NCBI RefSeq assembly: GCF_900100085.1
Contig: NZ_FNEJ01000022.1
Span: 29,057 to 93,056, forward strand
DNA: 64,000 nt
Direction of reading: 5' to 3'
Source: Salipiger marinus
Lineage (GTDB): Bacteria > Pseudomonadota > Alphaproteobacteria > Rhodobacterales > Rhodobacteraceae
Positions 47,275 through 59,645 of this stretch are shown here, in pieces. The translations under genes and the position numbers were made by a program. Position 1 is the first letter of the stretch, and every line of letters starts with the position of its first letter. A model generated the notes under the pieces. It was not told where the DNA came from. It saw only the letters and a list, made by a program, of their open reading frames with translations, and searched no databases.

Positions 47275-49479
47275 TCAGGTGGTCACAATAACCCGAACCG
47301 GTCCGTCGCGACGCAGAACATCGGCAACCACGTGGGTGCCAGACCGGCGCAGAGCCACATCGACGGATCCACCATCAAGGCGGAGATTGCGCAGCACGAC
47401 CTCTCCCAGAAACTCCGGAAGGATCGGTTGCTCGAAGATCACCTGCCGCGCCTCGGCGTCGAAGCGCAGCCCGAGACAGGCCTGAAGCAGCAAAAGCGGC
47501 GCTCCCGCCGCCCAGGCCTGCGGCGTACAGGCCACCGGATAGAAGGTGGGGCCTTGCGTCTCGCGGCGCGGGAAGCCGCAGAACAACTCCGGCAACCGTC
47601 GCAGGTCGATATAGGTGGCCGCAGAGAAGATGCCCTCGAAAATCCGTGCGGCCTCTTCACGGAACCCGTAGCGCGCCAACCCCGCCCCGATCAGCGCATT
47701 GTCATGGGGCCAGACCGACCCGTTGTGATAGCTCATCGGATTGTACCGTGCCTGACCCGCGGCAATGGTCCGCACTCCCCATCCGCAGAAAGACGACGGC
47801 CCCATCAGGGCTCGAACGACCGTTTCGGCGCGCTCCTCCGGGACGATTCCCGTCCAGAGCAGATGGCCCGCGTTCGAACTGCGTACTCGGCAGGGCCGTT
47901 TGTCACCATCGAGGGCGAGCACATAGGTTCCAAGCTCATCGTCCCAGAACGCCGCGTCAAAACGGGACTTCAATTCCGAGGCCTTTTGCGCCTGTTCCTC
48001 CGCGATCCCGTCATGACCGAGTTCCCGTGCGATCTCGGACGCAGCCAGCCGGGCAGCATAGACGTAGCCCTGTACCTCGCATAGCGCGATCGGCCCCTTG
48101 GCCAGCGTCCCATCGGCGTGAAACACCGCATCATGACTGTCCTTCCACCCCTGGTTGGCGAGCCCCTTGTCGCTGCGCCTCCCGTATTCCACGAAACCGT
48201 CGCCGTCCCGATCGCCATAGGTCTCGATCCAGTCGAGCGCCGCACAGACATGCGGCCAGAGTGTTTCCAGCACCACCCGATTGCCGGTGCGTTCGAAATA
48301 CGCCCCGGCGAGCATCACGAACAGCGGTGTCGAATCCACGCTGCCGTAATAGCGCCGGAACGGAACTTCGCCGGTTTCCGCCATTTCGCCATAACGCACT
48401 TCATGAAGGATCTTGCCTGGCTCGGCATCGGTATCCGGATCGAATTCCGTCGCCTGGTTGGCCGCAAGATGCAGTAAAACGCCCCGCGCGACCGCCGGGT
48501 CGAGCCAGAGCATTTCCCAGGCGGTGATCAGAGCATCGCGCCCGAACACGGTGCTGAACCAGGGCACGCCCGCATAGGGATAGGGCCCCTCCTCCGTATC
48601 GGTCATGAGCATGTAGAGGTCCGAGACCGAACGGCGCATGGTCTCGTTGAATATCTCGTTGGAGCTTTGCACCGTGGCTGCGCGGGAAGAAGAACGTCTG
48701 AGTGCGCGGCGCGCGTCCCGCAACGAGCGGAAAAACAGGCGCGACGGAGGATCCTCAGCCCCATTCACGTCGCAGCCGATCTCGATAAAGAGCGAACGCG
48801 TTTCGCCGGGGGCGAGGCTCAGACGATAGACGGCTTTCCCCGGCTCAAGCTGCGCAGGCGCAGGATCAAAACGCAGAGCGGTGCTACGTGGATTGTGGTC
48901 GAGCCCCCGGTACGACAAGAGCACGTGCGAGCCATCCACCTCCGGCAAGAGCGACGTTCCCCGGCGGGCCCGCACCCGGCCACGGACCTCAAAAATATCC
49001 GCAAAATCGGCCTCAAAGGCGATTTCCAAGGTAATCTCATGTGGGGCCTCGTCGAAATTGCGTACCGCCAGCCGCTCATAACACGTGCCCTGCCAGAGAA
49101 ACCGCGTCCGGCGCATGTGGATGCGATCATGCGCAATCAGACAGCGACCGGTTTCGTCATAAAGATCGGGATTCGTCAGATCGCAGGTCAGCGTGGCGTT
49201 ATCGTCGCGCAATGTGGACGAGAGCAGCATGGGCCGCTCTCCCCCGATGGTCAGATAGTAATGCGAGAGATACCTGGTGTCGCGATGGAACAGGCCCTCG
49301 GGGCTGCCTGGCCCCGAGAGCACATCGCCATTGTGATCGAACACGGCGAAGGTATCGCCGTGCTTCAGGGTTCGTGGCCGCCGCTCCTGCAAGGAGGCTG
49401 CCGCCGGGATGAAGAATTGCGCCGGCGGCGCGACCAGTTGCGACGCACGCAAGGCCGTCTGTTGCAGCGCCTCGGTCAT
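47275..49479 (-). CDS. Amylo-alpha-1,6-glucosidase-type (glycogen debranching) protein
   Basis: A 734-residue GH13/15-like enzyme with an N-terminal glycogen-debranching N-domain (residues 45-230) and an (alpha/alpha)6 barrel C-domain: GVPWFSTVFGRDALITAWEM (near 325), GSVDSTPLFVMLAGAYFERT (near 410), then NPMSYHNGSVWPHDNALIG (near 590). Such proteins occur in stress-protection gene sets in Proteobacteria. Start at 49479 (AAGGAG 6 bases upstream); a longer frame opposite overlaps the glycosyltransferase gene and is not used. Confidence 0.85.
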   Translation of the reverse strand: MTEALQQTALRASQLVAPPAQFFIPAAASLQERRPRTLKHGDTFAVFDHNGDVLSGPGSPEGLFHRDTRYLSHYYLTIGGERPMLLSSTLRDDNATLTCDLTNPDLYDETGRCLIAHDRIHMRRTRFLWQGTCYERLAVRNFDEAPHEITLEIAFEADFADIFEVRGRVRARRGTSLLPEVDGSHVLLSYRGLDHNPRSTALRFDPAPAQLEPGKAVYRLSLAPGETRSLFIEIGCDVNGAEDPPSRLFFRSLRDARRALRRSSSRAATVQSSNEIFNETMRRSVSDLYMLMTDTEEGPYPYAGVPWFSTVFGRDALITAWEMLWLDPAVARGVLLHLAANQATEFDPDTDAEPGKILHEVRYGEMAETGEVPFRRYYGSVDSTPLFVMLAGAYFERTGNRVVLETLWPHVCAALDWIETYGDRDGDGFVEYGRRSDKGLANQGWKDSHDAVFHADGTLAKGPIALCEVQGYVYAARLAASEIARELGHDGIAEEQAQKASELKSRFDAAFWDDELGTYVLALDGDKRPCRVRSSNAGHLLWTGIVPEERAETVVRALMGPSSFCGWGVRTIAAGQARYNPMSYHNGSVWPHDNALIGAGLARYGFREEAARIFEGIFSAATYIDLRRLPELFCGFPRRETQGPTFYPVACTPQAWAAGAPLLLLQACLGLRFDAEARQVIFEQPILPEFLGEVVLRNLRLDGGSVDVALRRSGTHVVADVLRRDGPVRVIVTT

Positions 49480-49496
49480 CTTACTCTCCTTCGCAC

Positions 49497-50597
49497 TCAT
49501 TCCGCTGCATGCAGGACATGGGCCCCATGGCCGCCGAGCATATGCGGGAGCGGCATCGTAACAGCCTCGACGCCCGGCAGCCCGCGATAGATTTCGACAT
49601 AGTCGCGCGCCATGCGATCTGCGGTGAAGCGTTCTTCGAACGTCTCGCGCACGATTCCTCTGCTGATACGGTCCAGCTTGCTGACGGCCGCGACAGCGTC
49701 CTCCAGCGAGTGCACGACATAGCCGGTCAGCCCTGGCTCCACGATCTCGGGCACTGAGCCATTCGCCCATGCGATTACAGGCGTGCCGCAGGCCATGGCC
49801 TCGATCATCACCAAGCCGAAAGGTTCGGGCCAGTCGACCGGGAAGAGCAGCGCCCGCGCGTTCCCGAGAAATTCGGCCTTTTGCTTCTCGTTGATCTCTC
49901 CGATGAACTCGACATTGTCGTGGGCGTCGACCATAGGCGCGATGATCTCTTCCCAATACTTGCGATCCGCATCGCCTATCTTGGCGGCGATTTTCAGTGG
50001 CATCCCCGCCCGCGCCGCAATTTCGATGGCGCGGTCCGGGCGTTTCTCCGGCGAAATCCGTCCGAGGAAAGCAAGATAGTCGCCGTTCGGGCGTTCGGTG
50101 AAGGGCAGCAGAGTCTTGGGAAGACCGTGATAAACTGTTCCTGCCCAGTTCACGAAGGGCAGCGGACGGCGCTGGTCGTCCGAGATCGAAACGAGCGGAT
50201 AGTTCGGGAAGGTCGCATAGAAGGGACGAAGATCAGGCCCGTCGAGCCGGCCGTGCATGGTCGTCACCATGCGATCGGCGAATGCGCGCGCCATGGGATA
50301 GTGCAGGAAGTCGATGTGAAAATGCAGCACGTCGAATTCATCGGCCCGCAAGCGGACTTCCTCCAGCATGGCGACATGCCAAGGCAGCGAGTTCTTCACG
50401 TTCGGATCGAGCCGGAGCGCTTCCTTGCTGCACGGAACCAGGTGGGCCTTGGTCCGGCTGTCGCCGCTGGCGAACAGCGTGACTTCATGGCCCTGCCTGA
50501 CCAGTTCTTCGGTGAGATAGGAGACGATCCTTTCTGTTCCCCCATAGAGACGCGGCGGGCAACTTTCTTCCAGCGGTGCGATCTGTGCGATCTTCAT
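49497..50597 (-). CDS. GT4-family glycosyltransferase
   Basis: A 366-residue protein: N-terminal PPRLYGGTERIVSYLTEELV, central FLGRISPEKRPDRAIEIAARAG (residues 180-201), and the GT4 EPFGLVMIEAMACGTPVIAW (EX7E, near 262). Close in style to sugar transferases paired with the debranching-type gene. Its stop is 17 bases before the downstream ATG (and overlaps an alternative ATG at 49500). Start 50597 has GAGGAGG upstream. Likely makes or remodels a protective glycan or glucoside; acceptor unknown. Confidence 0.85.
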   Translation of the reverse strand: MKIAQIAPLEESCPPRLYGGTERIVSYLTEELVRQGHEVTLFASGDSRTKAHLVPCSKEALRLDPNVKNSLPWHVAMLEEVRLRADEFDVLHFHIDFLHYPMARAFADRMVTTMHGRLDGPDLRPFYATFPNYPLVSISDDQRRPLPFVNWAGTVYHGLPKTLLPFTERPNGDYLAFLGRISPEKRPDRAIEIAARAGMPLKIAAKIGDADRKYWEEIIAPMVDAHDNVEFIGEINEKQKAEFLGNARALLFPVDWPEPFGLVMIEAMACGTPVIAWANGSVPEIVEPGLTGYVVHSLEDAVAAVSKLDRISRGIVRETFEERFTADRMARDYVEIYRGLPGVEAVTMPLPHMLGGHGAHVLHAAE

Positions 50598-50921
50598 CGG
50601 CAAAACCTCCTCTTCTGAGCGAAGCCTCAACAATGGATGCGAGAAGGTCGTCTACGATCACCCCGCCTGGGCATGACCGCCGGATGTGGCATCTCGAATT
50701 CGGACAGTCGTGATACAAGATCACTGCCATCCGCCGGACCATGGTTCCGGAACGCGAGATGGCCTTGCCCGGCAAAACCTCCTGCGCAAAACAGCGATGT
50801 CAGATAGCAGGGAACCCCTGCGAAAAGTTCAGTTAGAAATCGACTTTGGAGTTTCAACCCCCTCCCGCGCGCAAAAAATATGGCGCGAAGCAGGCAGGTG
50901 CTGAGTGTGCGTTGGCCGCAT
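50598..50921. other. 324-base gap, no gene seen
   Basis: Region between the glycosyltransferase and the KefB-like gene. Frames on either strand are short and not protein-like. It probably holds the promoter of the glycosyltransferase operon, but I could not identify one with confidence. No RCK-domain remnant of KefB is visible here. Confidence 0.5.
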
Positions 50922-52067
50922 TCACGCTGCGCGACGAACCACAACCGCTCCAATCAGCATGCTCAGCCCCAACGCAAGGAACAGAGGGTCGGCGATCTTG
51001 GCTTGCAACAGGCCGGAGGCAGTCGTGACAGAGATGAGCATCAAGCTGAATTCGCCGCCATGGGCCAGGATGGCGCCCGCGCGAAGCGCAGTCTCGAGCT
51101 GTTCTCCGAACATGCGGGTCAGGGCAACAACAAGCGCGAGTTTCACCACCATGAGCACAAAAAGCCATGCCAACACCATTGGCCATGTCGACCAAAGCGC
51201 ACCTATATGGAGTTGAGCTCCGATACCGATGAAGAACACCCCGACGAACAGATCCCGGAACGGCCTGATTTCCCGTTCAACGAATTGGCGGGCGTCGCCC
51301 TCAGCGATCATCATGCCGGCAGCGAAGGCACCGAGCGCCGGCGAAAGACCCGCAACCTGCGCAATAATGGCCGCGAGCAAGGCAACGGTCAGGGCCAGAA
51401 GCTGTGCGAGTTCAGCCTCGCCCTGGGTTGCGACCCATCCGGCAAGCCGCTGAAGCATTGACCGGGCGATGAAGAGCGCCCCGACGAGCACGCCCATGCC
51501 CTCGACCATCTTCAGGACGTCGTGCCCGCTTTCCACGACTCCTGCCGCGGCGATGACATCGTGAAAGGCCAGAAAGCCGACGGCCGCCAGATCCTGAAAC
51601 AGCAGAACAGCGATCGCGACCCGTCCCTGGGGCGTCCCGAGCGCATCGCCGCCCGCCAGGACCTTAAGGCAAAGCGCGGTCGACGACATCGCGACCGCGC
51701 CAGCGATCAGAACCGCCGCCGCCGGCGCGATCTCGGTAAAGACGAGCAGCCCTGCGGTGACCGACCCTCCGGTTACGAGCACCTGTGTCAGACCGAGTCC
51801 GAAGATCAGCCGCCGGAGCGACACGAGCTTGTCGAGGGAGAATTCCAGACCAAGCGCAAAGAGAAGCAGGATCACCCCGACCTCACCTATAAGCGTCAGT
51901 GTGGCACCCTCGGCGATGAGCCCCAGACCGGACGGCCCGATCACAATGCCGGACAGCAGGAAACCGACCAGTGCGGGGATGCCAAGCCATGCGCAGATCG
52001 CGACATGGCAAAAAGCCATCATGGCGAGCAACGCGGCGGCCTCCAACAGCCCCTGGTCGGCGTGCAT
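50922..52067 (-). CDS. KefB/KefC-like cation:proton antiporter, membrane domain only
   Basis: A 381-residue CPA2 protein. It starts in the TM domain (HADQGLLEAAALLAMMAF), contains the ALGLEFSLDKLV and VAMSSTALCLKVL motifs, and ends after the last helix with no RCK (TrkA-N) domain, which full KefB/KefC carry (about 560-620 residues). It shares one base of its ATG with the NDUFS4-like stop (TGATG), so the two are coupled. A KefB-like gene is part of known heat-resistance loci. Confidence 0.82.
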   Translation of the reverse strand: MHADQGLLEAAALLAMMAFCHVAICAWLGIPALVGFLLSGIVIGPSGLGLIAEGATLTLIGEVGVILLLFALGLEFSLDKLVSLRRLIFGLGLTQVLVTGGSVTAGLLVFTEIAPAAAVLIAGAVAMSSTALCLKVLAGGDALGTPQGRVAIAVLLFQDLAAVGFLAFHDVIAAAGVVESGHDVLKMVEGMGVLVGALFIARSMLQRLAGWVATQGEAELAQLLALTVALLAAIIAQVAGLSPALGAFAAGMMIAEGDARQFVEREIRPFRDLFVGVFFIGIGAQLHIGALWSTWPMVLAWLFVLMVVKLALVVALTRMFGEQLETALRAGAILAHGGEFSLMLISVTTASGLLQAKIADPLFLALGLSMLIGAVVVRRAA

Positions 52068-52651
52068 CAACGTCGCCCGCTTCCATAGACAGTTGCCCCG
52101 ATCCACGCCGGTGGGTCGGACGCGGGGAAGGATTCAGCACTCGCTTCACAGACCGGGTCTGCAGCCGTCGCGAGTTCCGCTGATAGATCACGAACGCTGG
52201 CCGCGTCGATGCCTCGGTGAAGCCGGTGCCGGGAACTCGGTCGGTGGCCGGTCTCGATGCGGTGGGCGCCAGGAGCATCGGCTCCCTTGCTGGTTGGCGC
52301 TGTCTCCCACCAGAAGCGGCGCGGTGGCACGGATCGACGTTTGTCCGGCTCGTGGCGCACGATATACTGCCAGTCGTTTCGTTCCGCGAAGGCGATGGCG
52401 CTGTCGAGATCAGGGAAAGTCAGGCGGATCGGACGATAGGGATCTTTGGTTGCGGTCCAGCCCATAAGAGGCTCGATGACCGGCGCCCGGGCCGTCTCAA
52501 ACTCGAGTATCCAATGCTGCCGCCTGATTGGAGCGGAGGTGTGAGACGAGCGAGCTGGCCTGTAGATCAACGCTGTCGGCACGTCTGGAGATGTCAGGTC
52601 AGTTCCGGGGATCTTCGGTCGAAACGGTGGGCGGTTGTGTCCTTTCAGCAT
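52067..52651 (-). CDS. NDUFS4-like protein, second copy
   Basis: A 194-residue protein. Residues 25-100 match the complex I accessory pattern: ALIYRPARSSHTSAP, EPLMGWTATKDPYRPIRLTF, DSAIAFAERNDWQYIV. The C-terminal 90 residues are unlike those of the first copy at 45486. It sits in the operon ftsH-clpG-(this)-kefB. Ribosome-binding site GAGAGG near ATG 52651. Confidence 0.68.
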   Translation of the reverse strand: MLKGHNRPPFRPKIPGTDLTSPDVPTALIYRPARSSHTSAPIRRQHWILEFETARAPVIEPLMGWTATKDPYRPIRLTFPDLDSAIAFAERNDWQYIVRHEPDKRRSVPPRRFWWETAPTSKGADAPGAHRIETGHRPSSRHRLHRGIDAASVRDLSAELATAADPVCEASAESFPASDPPAWIGATVYGSGRR

Positions 52652-52707
52652 GATTTACCTCTCTTCGGATTGCGGCACCGGCGGCGTCACCGCCGGTGCG
52701 CGGGCCA

Positions 52708-55488
<2,781 letters not shown>

Positions 55489-55540
55489 TTTTCACCTCCG
55501 TCATGCTCCCAGCCGGAACGTCCGGACTGGGTCTCTGTGT

Positions 55541-57373
55541 TCAGGCCGCCTCGACCTCCTGAGTGCGGACCTTTTCTGCGATGGCCCGAAGGTCGGGCTC
55601 GTCCAGCGTCTCGCGGTAGAGCAGATCGCGGGACGTTTCCTCCAGCAGCGCCCGGTTCGCGTCGAGAAGCGCGACCGTACGCGCGAAGATGTCGTCGATG
55701 ATCGCCTTGACAGCGGTATCCATCCGCTCGGCCGTTGCCTCGCTGTGGCGGCGGTTGAGCCAGGCGGATTGATCCCCCGTGCCAAGGAAGCCGGGCCGCT
55801 CGGTGTCATAGCTGACATGGCCCAGATCGGGGTCCATGCCGTAGCGCGCGACCATGGCCCTGGCGATGTCGGTTGCCTTCACCAGGTCGTCGGCGGCACC
55901 GGTCGAAAGGTGATCGTATATGAGCTTCTCGGCCGCACGCCCGCCCAGAAGAACGGCGATCTTGTTCTCCAGTTCCTCGCGGGTCATCAGGAAGCGGTCC
56001 TCGGTCGGGCGCTGGATCGTATAGCCGAGCGCACCGATCCCGCGCGGGATGATCGAGACTTTGTGCACCGGATCGACCCCCGGCAGCGCCATCGCGACCA
56101 GCGCGTGCCCCATTTCGTGATGCGCCACGATTTCCCGCTCGCGCGCGTTCAGAACACGGTTGCGCTTCTCCAGCCCGGCGACGATACGCTCTACTGCGTT
56201 GTTGAAGTCTTCCATGGTCACCGCATCGGCCTTTCGGCGGGTTGCCAATAGCGCCGCCTCATTGACCAGATTTGCCAGGTCCGCTCCGGAAAAGCCCGGG
56301 GTCAGCCCGGCGACCTTCTCCGCATCCACGTCCGGTGCGAGCGTCACCTTCTTCATGTGTACCCCGAGGATCTGGATGCGGCCCTTCTTGTCGGGCTTGT
56401 CCACCAGCACCTGCCGGTCGAAGCGCCCGGCCCTGAGCAGCGCCGGGTCGAGGATTTCCGGCCGGTTGGTGGCCGCCAGCAGCACGATCCCCGACGACGG
56501 GTCGAACCCGTCCAGCTCAGTGAGAAGCTGGTTCAGCGTCTGTTCGCGCTCGTCATGCCCGCCGGCCATCTGACCGGAGGCGCGGGCGCGGCCGAGCGCG
56601 TCGAGCTCGTCGATGAAGATGATCGCCGGTGCGTTCTTGCGGGCCTGCTCGAACAGGTCGCGCACCCGGGCCGCACCGACGCCCACGAACATCTCGACGA
56701 ATTCCGAGCCCGAGATCGAGAAGAAGGTCACGCCCGCCTCGCCCGCCACGGCCCGCGCCAGAAGCGTCTTGCCGGTACCCGGCGGGCCGACCAGCAGGAT
56801 GCCTTTCGGGATCCGGGCGCCGAGCTTGCCGTAATCCTCAGGCGTCTTCAGGAAATCGACCACTTCCTCCAGCTCGGCCTTGGCCTCGTCGACCCCGGCC
56901 ACATCGGCAAAGCTGACGCCCGTTTCCTTCTCCATGTAGACCTTGGCCTTGCTCTTGCCGACCTGCAGGAAACCGCCAAAACCCTGACGCTCGGCGAACT
57001 TGCGAAAGACGAACATCCAGAGACCGAAGAAGACCACTGCAGGCACCACCCAGGAGAGAAGCACCCCGATCCAGGTGTTTTGCGGAACGCCGGTGATCTC
57101 GACATCCGCGTCGTCCAGCCGTTCAAGAATTGCGGGATCGACGATCGTGGTGACGAAGCCAGAGCGGCCGTCGATGGGAGTCTCGAAGGTGCCGGTGATC
57201 GTATCGGACCCGACCGAAACCGAAGCGATGTCGCCGTCGGCGAGATACTGTTCGAATTGGCTGTAGCTGATCGGCGCGATGCTGCGGTAGCTGGCGATCA
57301 GATCCTGAATAAAGATCACCGCAAAAAATGCGACGATCCAGTACCAGATGTTAAATTCGGTTCTCTTTTCCAT
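55541..57373 (-). CDS. ftsH: ATP-dependent zinc metalloprotease FtsH (island copy)
   Basis: A 610-residue membrane protease. Two N-terminal helices (residues 9-27 and 100-122) flank a periplasmic domain; AAA motif [19 protein letters not shown] (near 200) with Walker [12 protein letters not shown] and SRH; zinc-binding HEMGH (near 420) and third ligand Asp near 495. A chromosomal FtsH is expected elsewhere, making this a second copy as in stress loci. First gene of the operon ftsH-clpG-ndufs4-kefB. Confidence 0.93.
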   Translation of the reverse strand: MEKRTEFNIWYWIVAFFAVIFIQDLIASYRSIAPISYSQFEQYLADGDIASVSVGSDTITGTFETPIDGRSGFVTTIVDPAILERLDDADVEITGVPQNTWIGVLLSWVVPAVVFFGLWMFVFRKFAERQGFGGFLQVGKSKAKVYMEKETGVSFADVAGVDEAKAELEEVVDFLKTPEDYGKLGARIPKGILLVGPPGTGKTLLARAVAGEAGVTFFSISGSEFVEMFVGVGAARVRDLFEQARKNAPAIIFIDELDALGRARASGQMAGGHDEREQTLNQLLTELDGFDPSSGIVLLAATNRPEILDPALLRAGRFDRQVLVDKPDKKGRIQILGVHMKKVTLAPDVDAEKVAGLTPGFSGADLANLVNEAALLATRRKADAVTMEDFNNAVERIVAGLEKRNRVLNAREREIVAHHEMGHALVAMALPGVDPVHKVSIIPRGIGALGYTIQRPTEDRFLMTREELENKIAVLLGGRAAEKLIYDHLSTGAADDLVKATDIARAMVARYGMDPDLGHVSYDTERPGFLGTGDQSAWLNRRHSEATAERMDTAVKAIIDDIFARTVALLDANRALLEETSRDLLYRETLDEPDLRAIAEKVRTQEVEAA

Positions 57374-57430
57374 CCCCTTCTCTCCTCGGCGCCAACCCGT
57401 AGAGATGTTGCTGATTTGTCACATCCGGCC

Positions 57431-57459
57431 AGATTGGTATTGCTTGAGCCGAGTTCAAG
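57431..57459 (-). promoter_or_regulatory. RpoH-like promoter of the ftsH-clpG operon
   Basis: On the minus strand: CTTGAA (57459-57454) and CCAATCT (57437-57431), 18 bases between CTTG and the -10 box, the same spacing as in front of Hsp20. It lies 58 bases before the ftsH start. CTTGAG also reads on the plus strand at 57443-57448, so the divergent htpX-like gene may share the region. Confidence 0.5.
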
Positions 57460-57560
57460 AGGGATCCGACATGAAGATCGAAGCTGGCAACGATGCCCAA
57501 AATTCTTACATCCCGTGGCGTGCCACTTCCCGTTAGCCGCGAGTGAAATTTATTGCGATC

Positions 57561-58496
57561 ATGACTGCGACGCCGCGCCACCAATTCCTGAACCTGCTCC
57601 AATCCATACTGCTTTTGGCGGGTATGGCGGTTATCGCCTGGTTCATCGTTTCGGCGATTGCGGGACAGGGCTTGGCGATTGCGATCGTCATCGGATCCTT
57701 GCTGGGATTGCTGCTGTCACCCGGCATCCCGAAACGCCTTTTGCTGAACGCCTACGGCGCACGCAGGCTCAGCGGGCGGGAATTTCCAGAGGGCATGGCG
57801 ATACTGGCCGAACTCGCACGCCGCGCCGGGCTGCCGCGTGTACCGGAACTCTACTATGTACCGAGCCAGATGCCGAACGCCTTCGCTATGGGCTCTCCGG
57901 ATGAAAGCGCCGTCTGCGTCAGTGATGGTCTTCTGCGATTGATGAACCAGCGCGAACTGGCCGGGGTCCTGGCGCATGAGGTCGCTCACATCGCCAACCG
58001 CGATCTCTGGATCATGGGTCTGGCCGACGCGATGTCGCGCGCAGTGTCGCTCGCGTCCTGGGTTGGGCAACTCATCCTGCTGCTGAACCTGCCGCTCATC
58101 CTGGCCGGCGCGGCTTATGTGCCCTGGCAGGTACCGCTTGTCCTGATCTTTTCACCCACGATCATGGCCCTTCTTCAGCTCGCGCTGTCGCGGGCCCGGG
58201 AATACGATGCCGACAGGGGTGGCGCCGAGCTGACCGGCGATCCCGATGGCCTCGCTTCGGCCCTCCTCAAGCTGGAACGTCGCGTCGGGCGCGTCTGGGA
58301 AGACATGTTCCTGCCCGGACGCCGCATCCCCGAACCCTCGCTCCTGCGCACGCACCCGCCCACCGCCGATCGAGTCCGGCGGCTGCGCGCACTTTCCGGA
58401 CCCCGCCGACCGGTCCCACCGTCCGTTCCCCTGAACGCACCGCGGGCTGTGCGCGTTTCCACGCCGCGTTACGGGCCTGGGGGCGTCTATCGATGA
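57561..58496 (+). CDS. HtpX-like M48 zinc metalloprotease
   Basis: A 311-residue membrane peptidase. Zinc motif HEVAH (near residue 134) and downstream Glu in REYDADRGGAE (near 217), with membrane helices at about 12-55 and 155-200. HtpX degrades damaged membrane proteins with FtsH, whose gene is divergent next door. Starts GTG 57543 and ATG 57561 are both possible; neither has a good ribosome-binding site, and ATG is preferred. Confidence 0.85.
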   Translation: MTATPRHQFLNLLQSILLLAGMAVIAWFIVSAIAGQGLAIAIVIGSLLGLLLSPGIPKRLLLNAYGARRLSGREFPEGMAILAELARRAGLPRVPELYYVPSQMPNAFAMGSPDESAVCVSDGLLRLMNQRELAGVLAHEVAHIANRDLWIMGLADAMSRAVSLASWVGQLILLLNLPLILAGAAYVPWQVPLVLIFSPTIMALLQLALSRAREYDADRGGAELTGDPDGLASALLKLERRVGRVWEDMFLPGRRIPEPSLLRTHPPTADRVRRLRALSGPRRPVPPSVPLNAPRAVRVSTPRYGPGGVYR

Positions 58497-58517
58497 GAAC
58501 ATTTTTTGCGTCGAGGT

Positions 58518-58546
58518 CTTGAAGTTGCAAATAGGCAACACTTTAT
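58518..58546 (+). promoter_or_regulatory. RpoH-like promoter of the three-gene hsp20 cluster
   Basis: CTTGAAG (58518-58524) and CTTTAT (58541-58546), 19 bases between CTTG and the -10. It lies about 215 bases before the first Hsp20 of the cluster; the remainder of the 265-base gap shows no gene. Confidence 0.45.
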
Positions 58547-58761
58547 CCGCAGCGGAACGCCCAGTTGGGGTTTCACGGATACGCGACAGGTTCGGCTGAT
58601 TCAGCGGACCGCCTGGCGTTCGCCCGAGGGGAGCGCATGGCAGACGCGAATGCTCTAGACCGCCGCCAAAATGGCGAACCTTGAAGCATGTCCGTTCTCC
58701 GCGGGCGTTCAGTGGCGTGGTGACAAATCCACGCCGTCAACTGAAACGACGGAGGCGAAAC

Positions 58762-59190
58762 ATGCTCTATCCCACCTACACACGTCGCAGCGATCCGTTT
58801 GCGCTGATGCGCTCGATGCTGCGCGATTTTGACGGGACCTCTCCTAGCCGCGTAACCCAGCCCGTTTTCCCCGCCGTAAACGTCTGGCAGGGCGACGAGG
58901 CGGTCGCGATCACTGCAGAACTCCCTGGCGTGGATCCGGCCGACATCGACATTTCCGTGAAGGAGAATGTCCTGACGCTCTCTGGCGAGCGCAAGGCGCC
59001 CGAAATTCCGGAAGGCGCCCGCTGGCACCGCAACGAACGCGGCTTTGGCAAGTTCGCTCGTTCGGTTCGGCTACCCTTCGTGGCCGCGGAGGACAAGGTC
59101 GAGGCGCGGATGACCAACGGTGTGCTCCGCATCGTGATCGGCCGCCCCGAAGAGGACAAGCCGCGGAGAATCGAGATCAAGGCTGCGTAA
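58762..59190 (+). CDS. Hsp20 small heat shock protein
   Basis: A 142-residue chaperone, close to bacterial class A/HspA type: FPAVNVWQGDEAVAITAELPGVDPADIDISV (residues 33-63, ACD start), then GVLRIVIGRPEEDKP near the C-terminus with the C-terminal RIEI motif. GGAGGCGAAAC precedes ATG 58762. First of three adjacent hsp20 genes. Confidence 0.93.
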   Translation: MLYPTYTRRSDPFALMRSMLRDFDGTSPSRVTQPVFPAVNVWQGDEAVAITAELPGVDPADIDISVKENVLTLSGERKAPEIPEGARWHRNERGFGKFARSVRLPFVAAEDKVEARMTNGVLRIVIGRPEEDKPRRIEIKAA

Positions 59191-59205
59191 GAGGAGGACC
59201 AATAT

Positions 59206-59604
59206 ATGACCAACGATGTAACACATACTGCCGACAAGACCCCGGCCGAGACACCGGAAACCACCACCGGCCGTCGTATCTATAGGCCGCTGACCGACAT
59301 CGTCGAAACGGCTGACGGGGTGACACTGACACTCGAGATGCCGGGCGTCGCCGCCGAAGACGTGGATATCACGCTCGAAAAGCGCGTGTTGACGATCAGA
59401 GGTAAGGTCCATGCCACGCAGCCCGAGAAGCTGCAACTGGCCTATGCCGAATACGGCGAGGGCGATTTCGAGCGAGCCTTTACCATGTCCGACGATTTCG
59501 ACCCCGACAAGATCGGCGCGCAGGTCTCTAATGGTGTGCTGACCCTGACGCTGCCGCGCGCAGCGGAAGCCCAACCCAAAAAGATCACGGTAACGGCGTC
59601 GTAA
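59206..59604 (+). CDS. Hsp20 small heat shock protein
   Basis: A 132-residue chaperone: DIVETADGVTLTLEMPGVAAEDVDITLEKRVL (residues 30-61), then SNGVLTLTLPRAAEAQPKKI. The N-terminal arm is short and acidic. It lies 15 bases after the previous gene, with an AGGAGG site. The central region differs from its neighbours, fitting hetero-oligomer formation (inferred). Confidence 0.92.
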   Translation: MTNDVTHTADKTPAETPETTTGRRIYRPLTDIVETADGVTLTLEMPGVAAEDVDITLEKRVLTIRGKVHATQPEKLQLAYAEYGEGDFERAFTMSDDFDPDKIGAQVSNGVLTLTLPRAAEAQPKKITVTAS

Positions 59605-59645
59605 GCCGGGCACGTCGCACCAAAAAAGAAGAAAGGAGAACTCAC

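Noticed and set aside
49480..49956. Upstream extension of the debranching enzyme reading through the glycosyltransferase gene
   Set aside because: It overlaps a well-supported gene in another frame; a strong ribosome-binding site marks ATG 49479.
57443..57472. RpoH promoter for the htpX-like gene on the plus strand
   Set aside because: CTTGAG is present but the -10 region (CCGACAT) is a poor match, so it is not listed as a feature.
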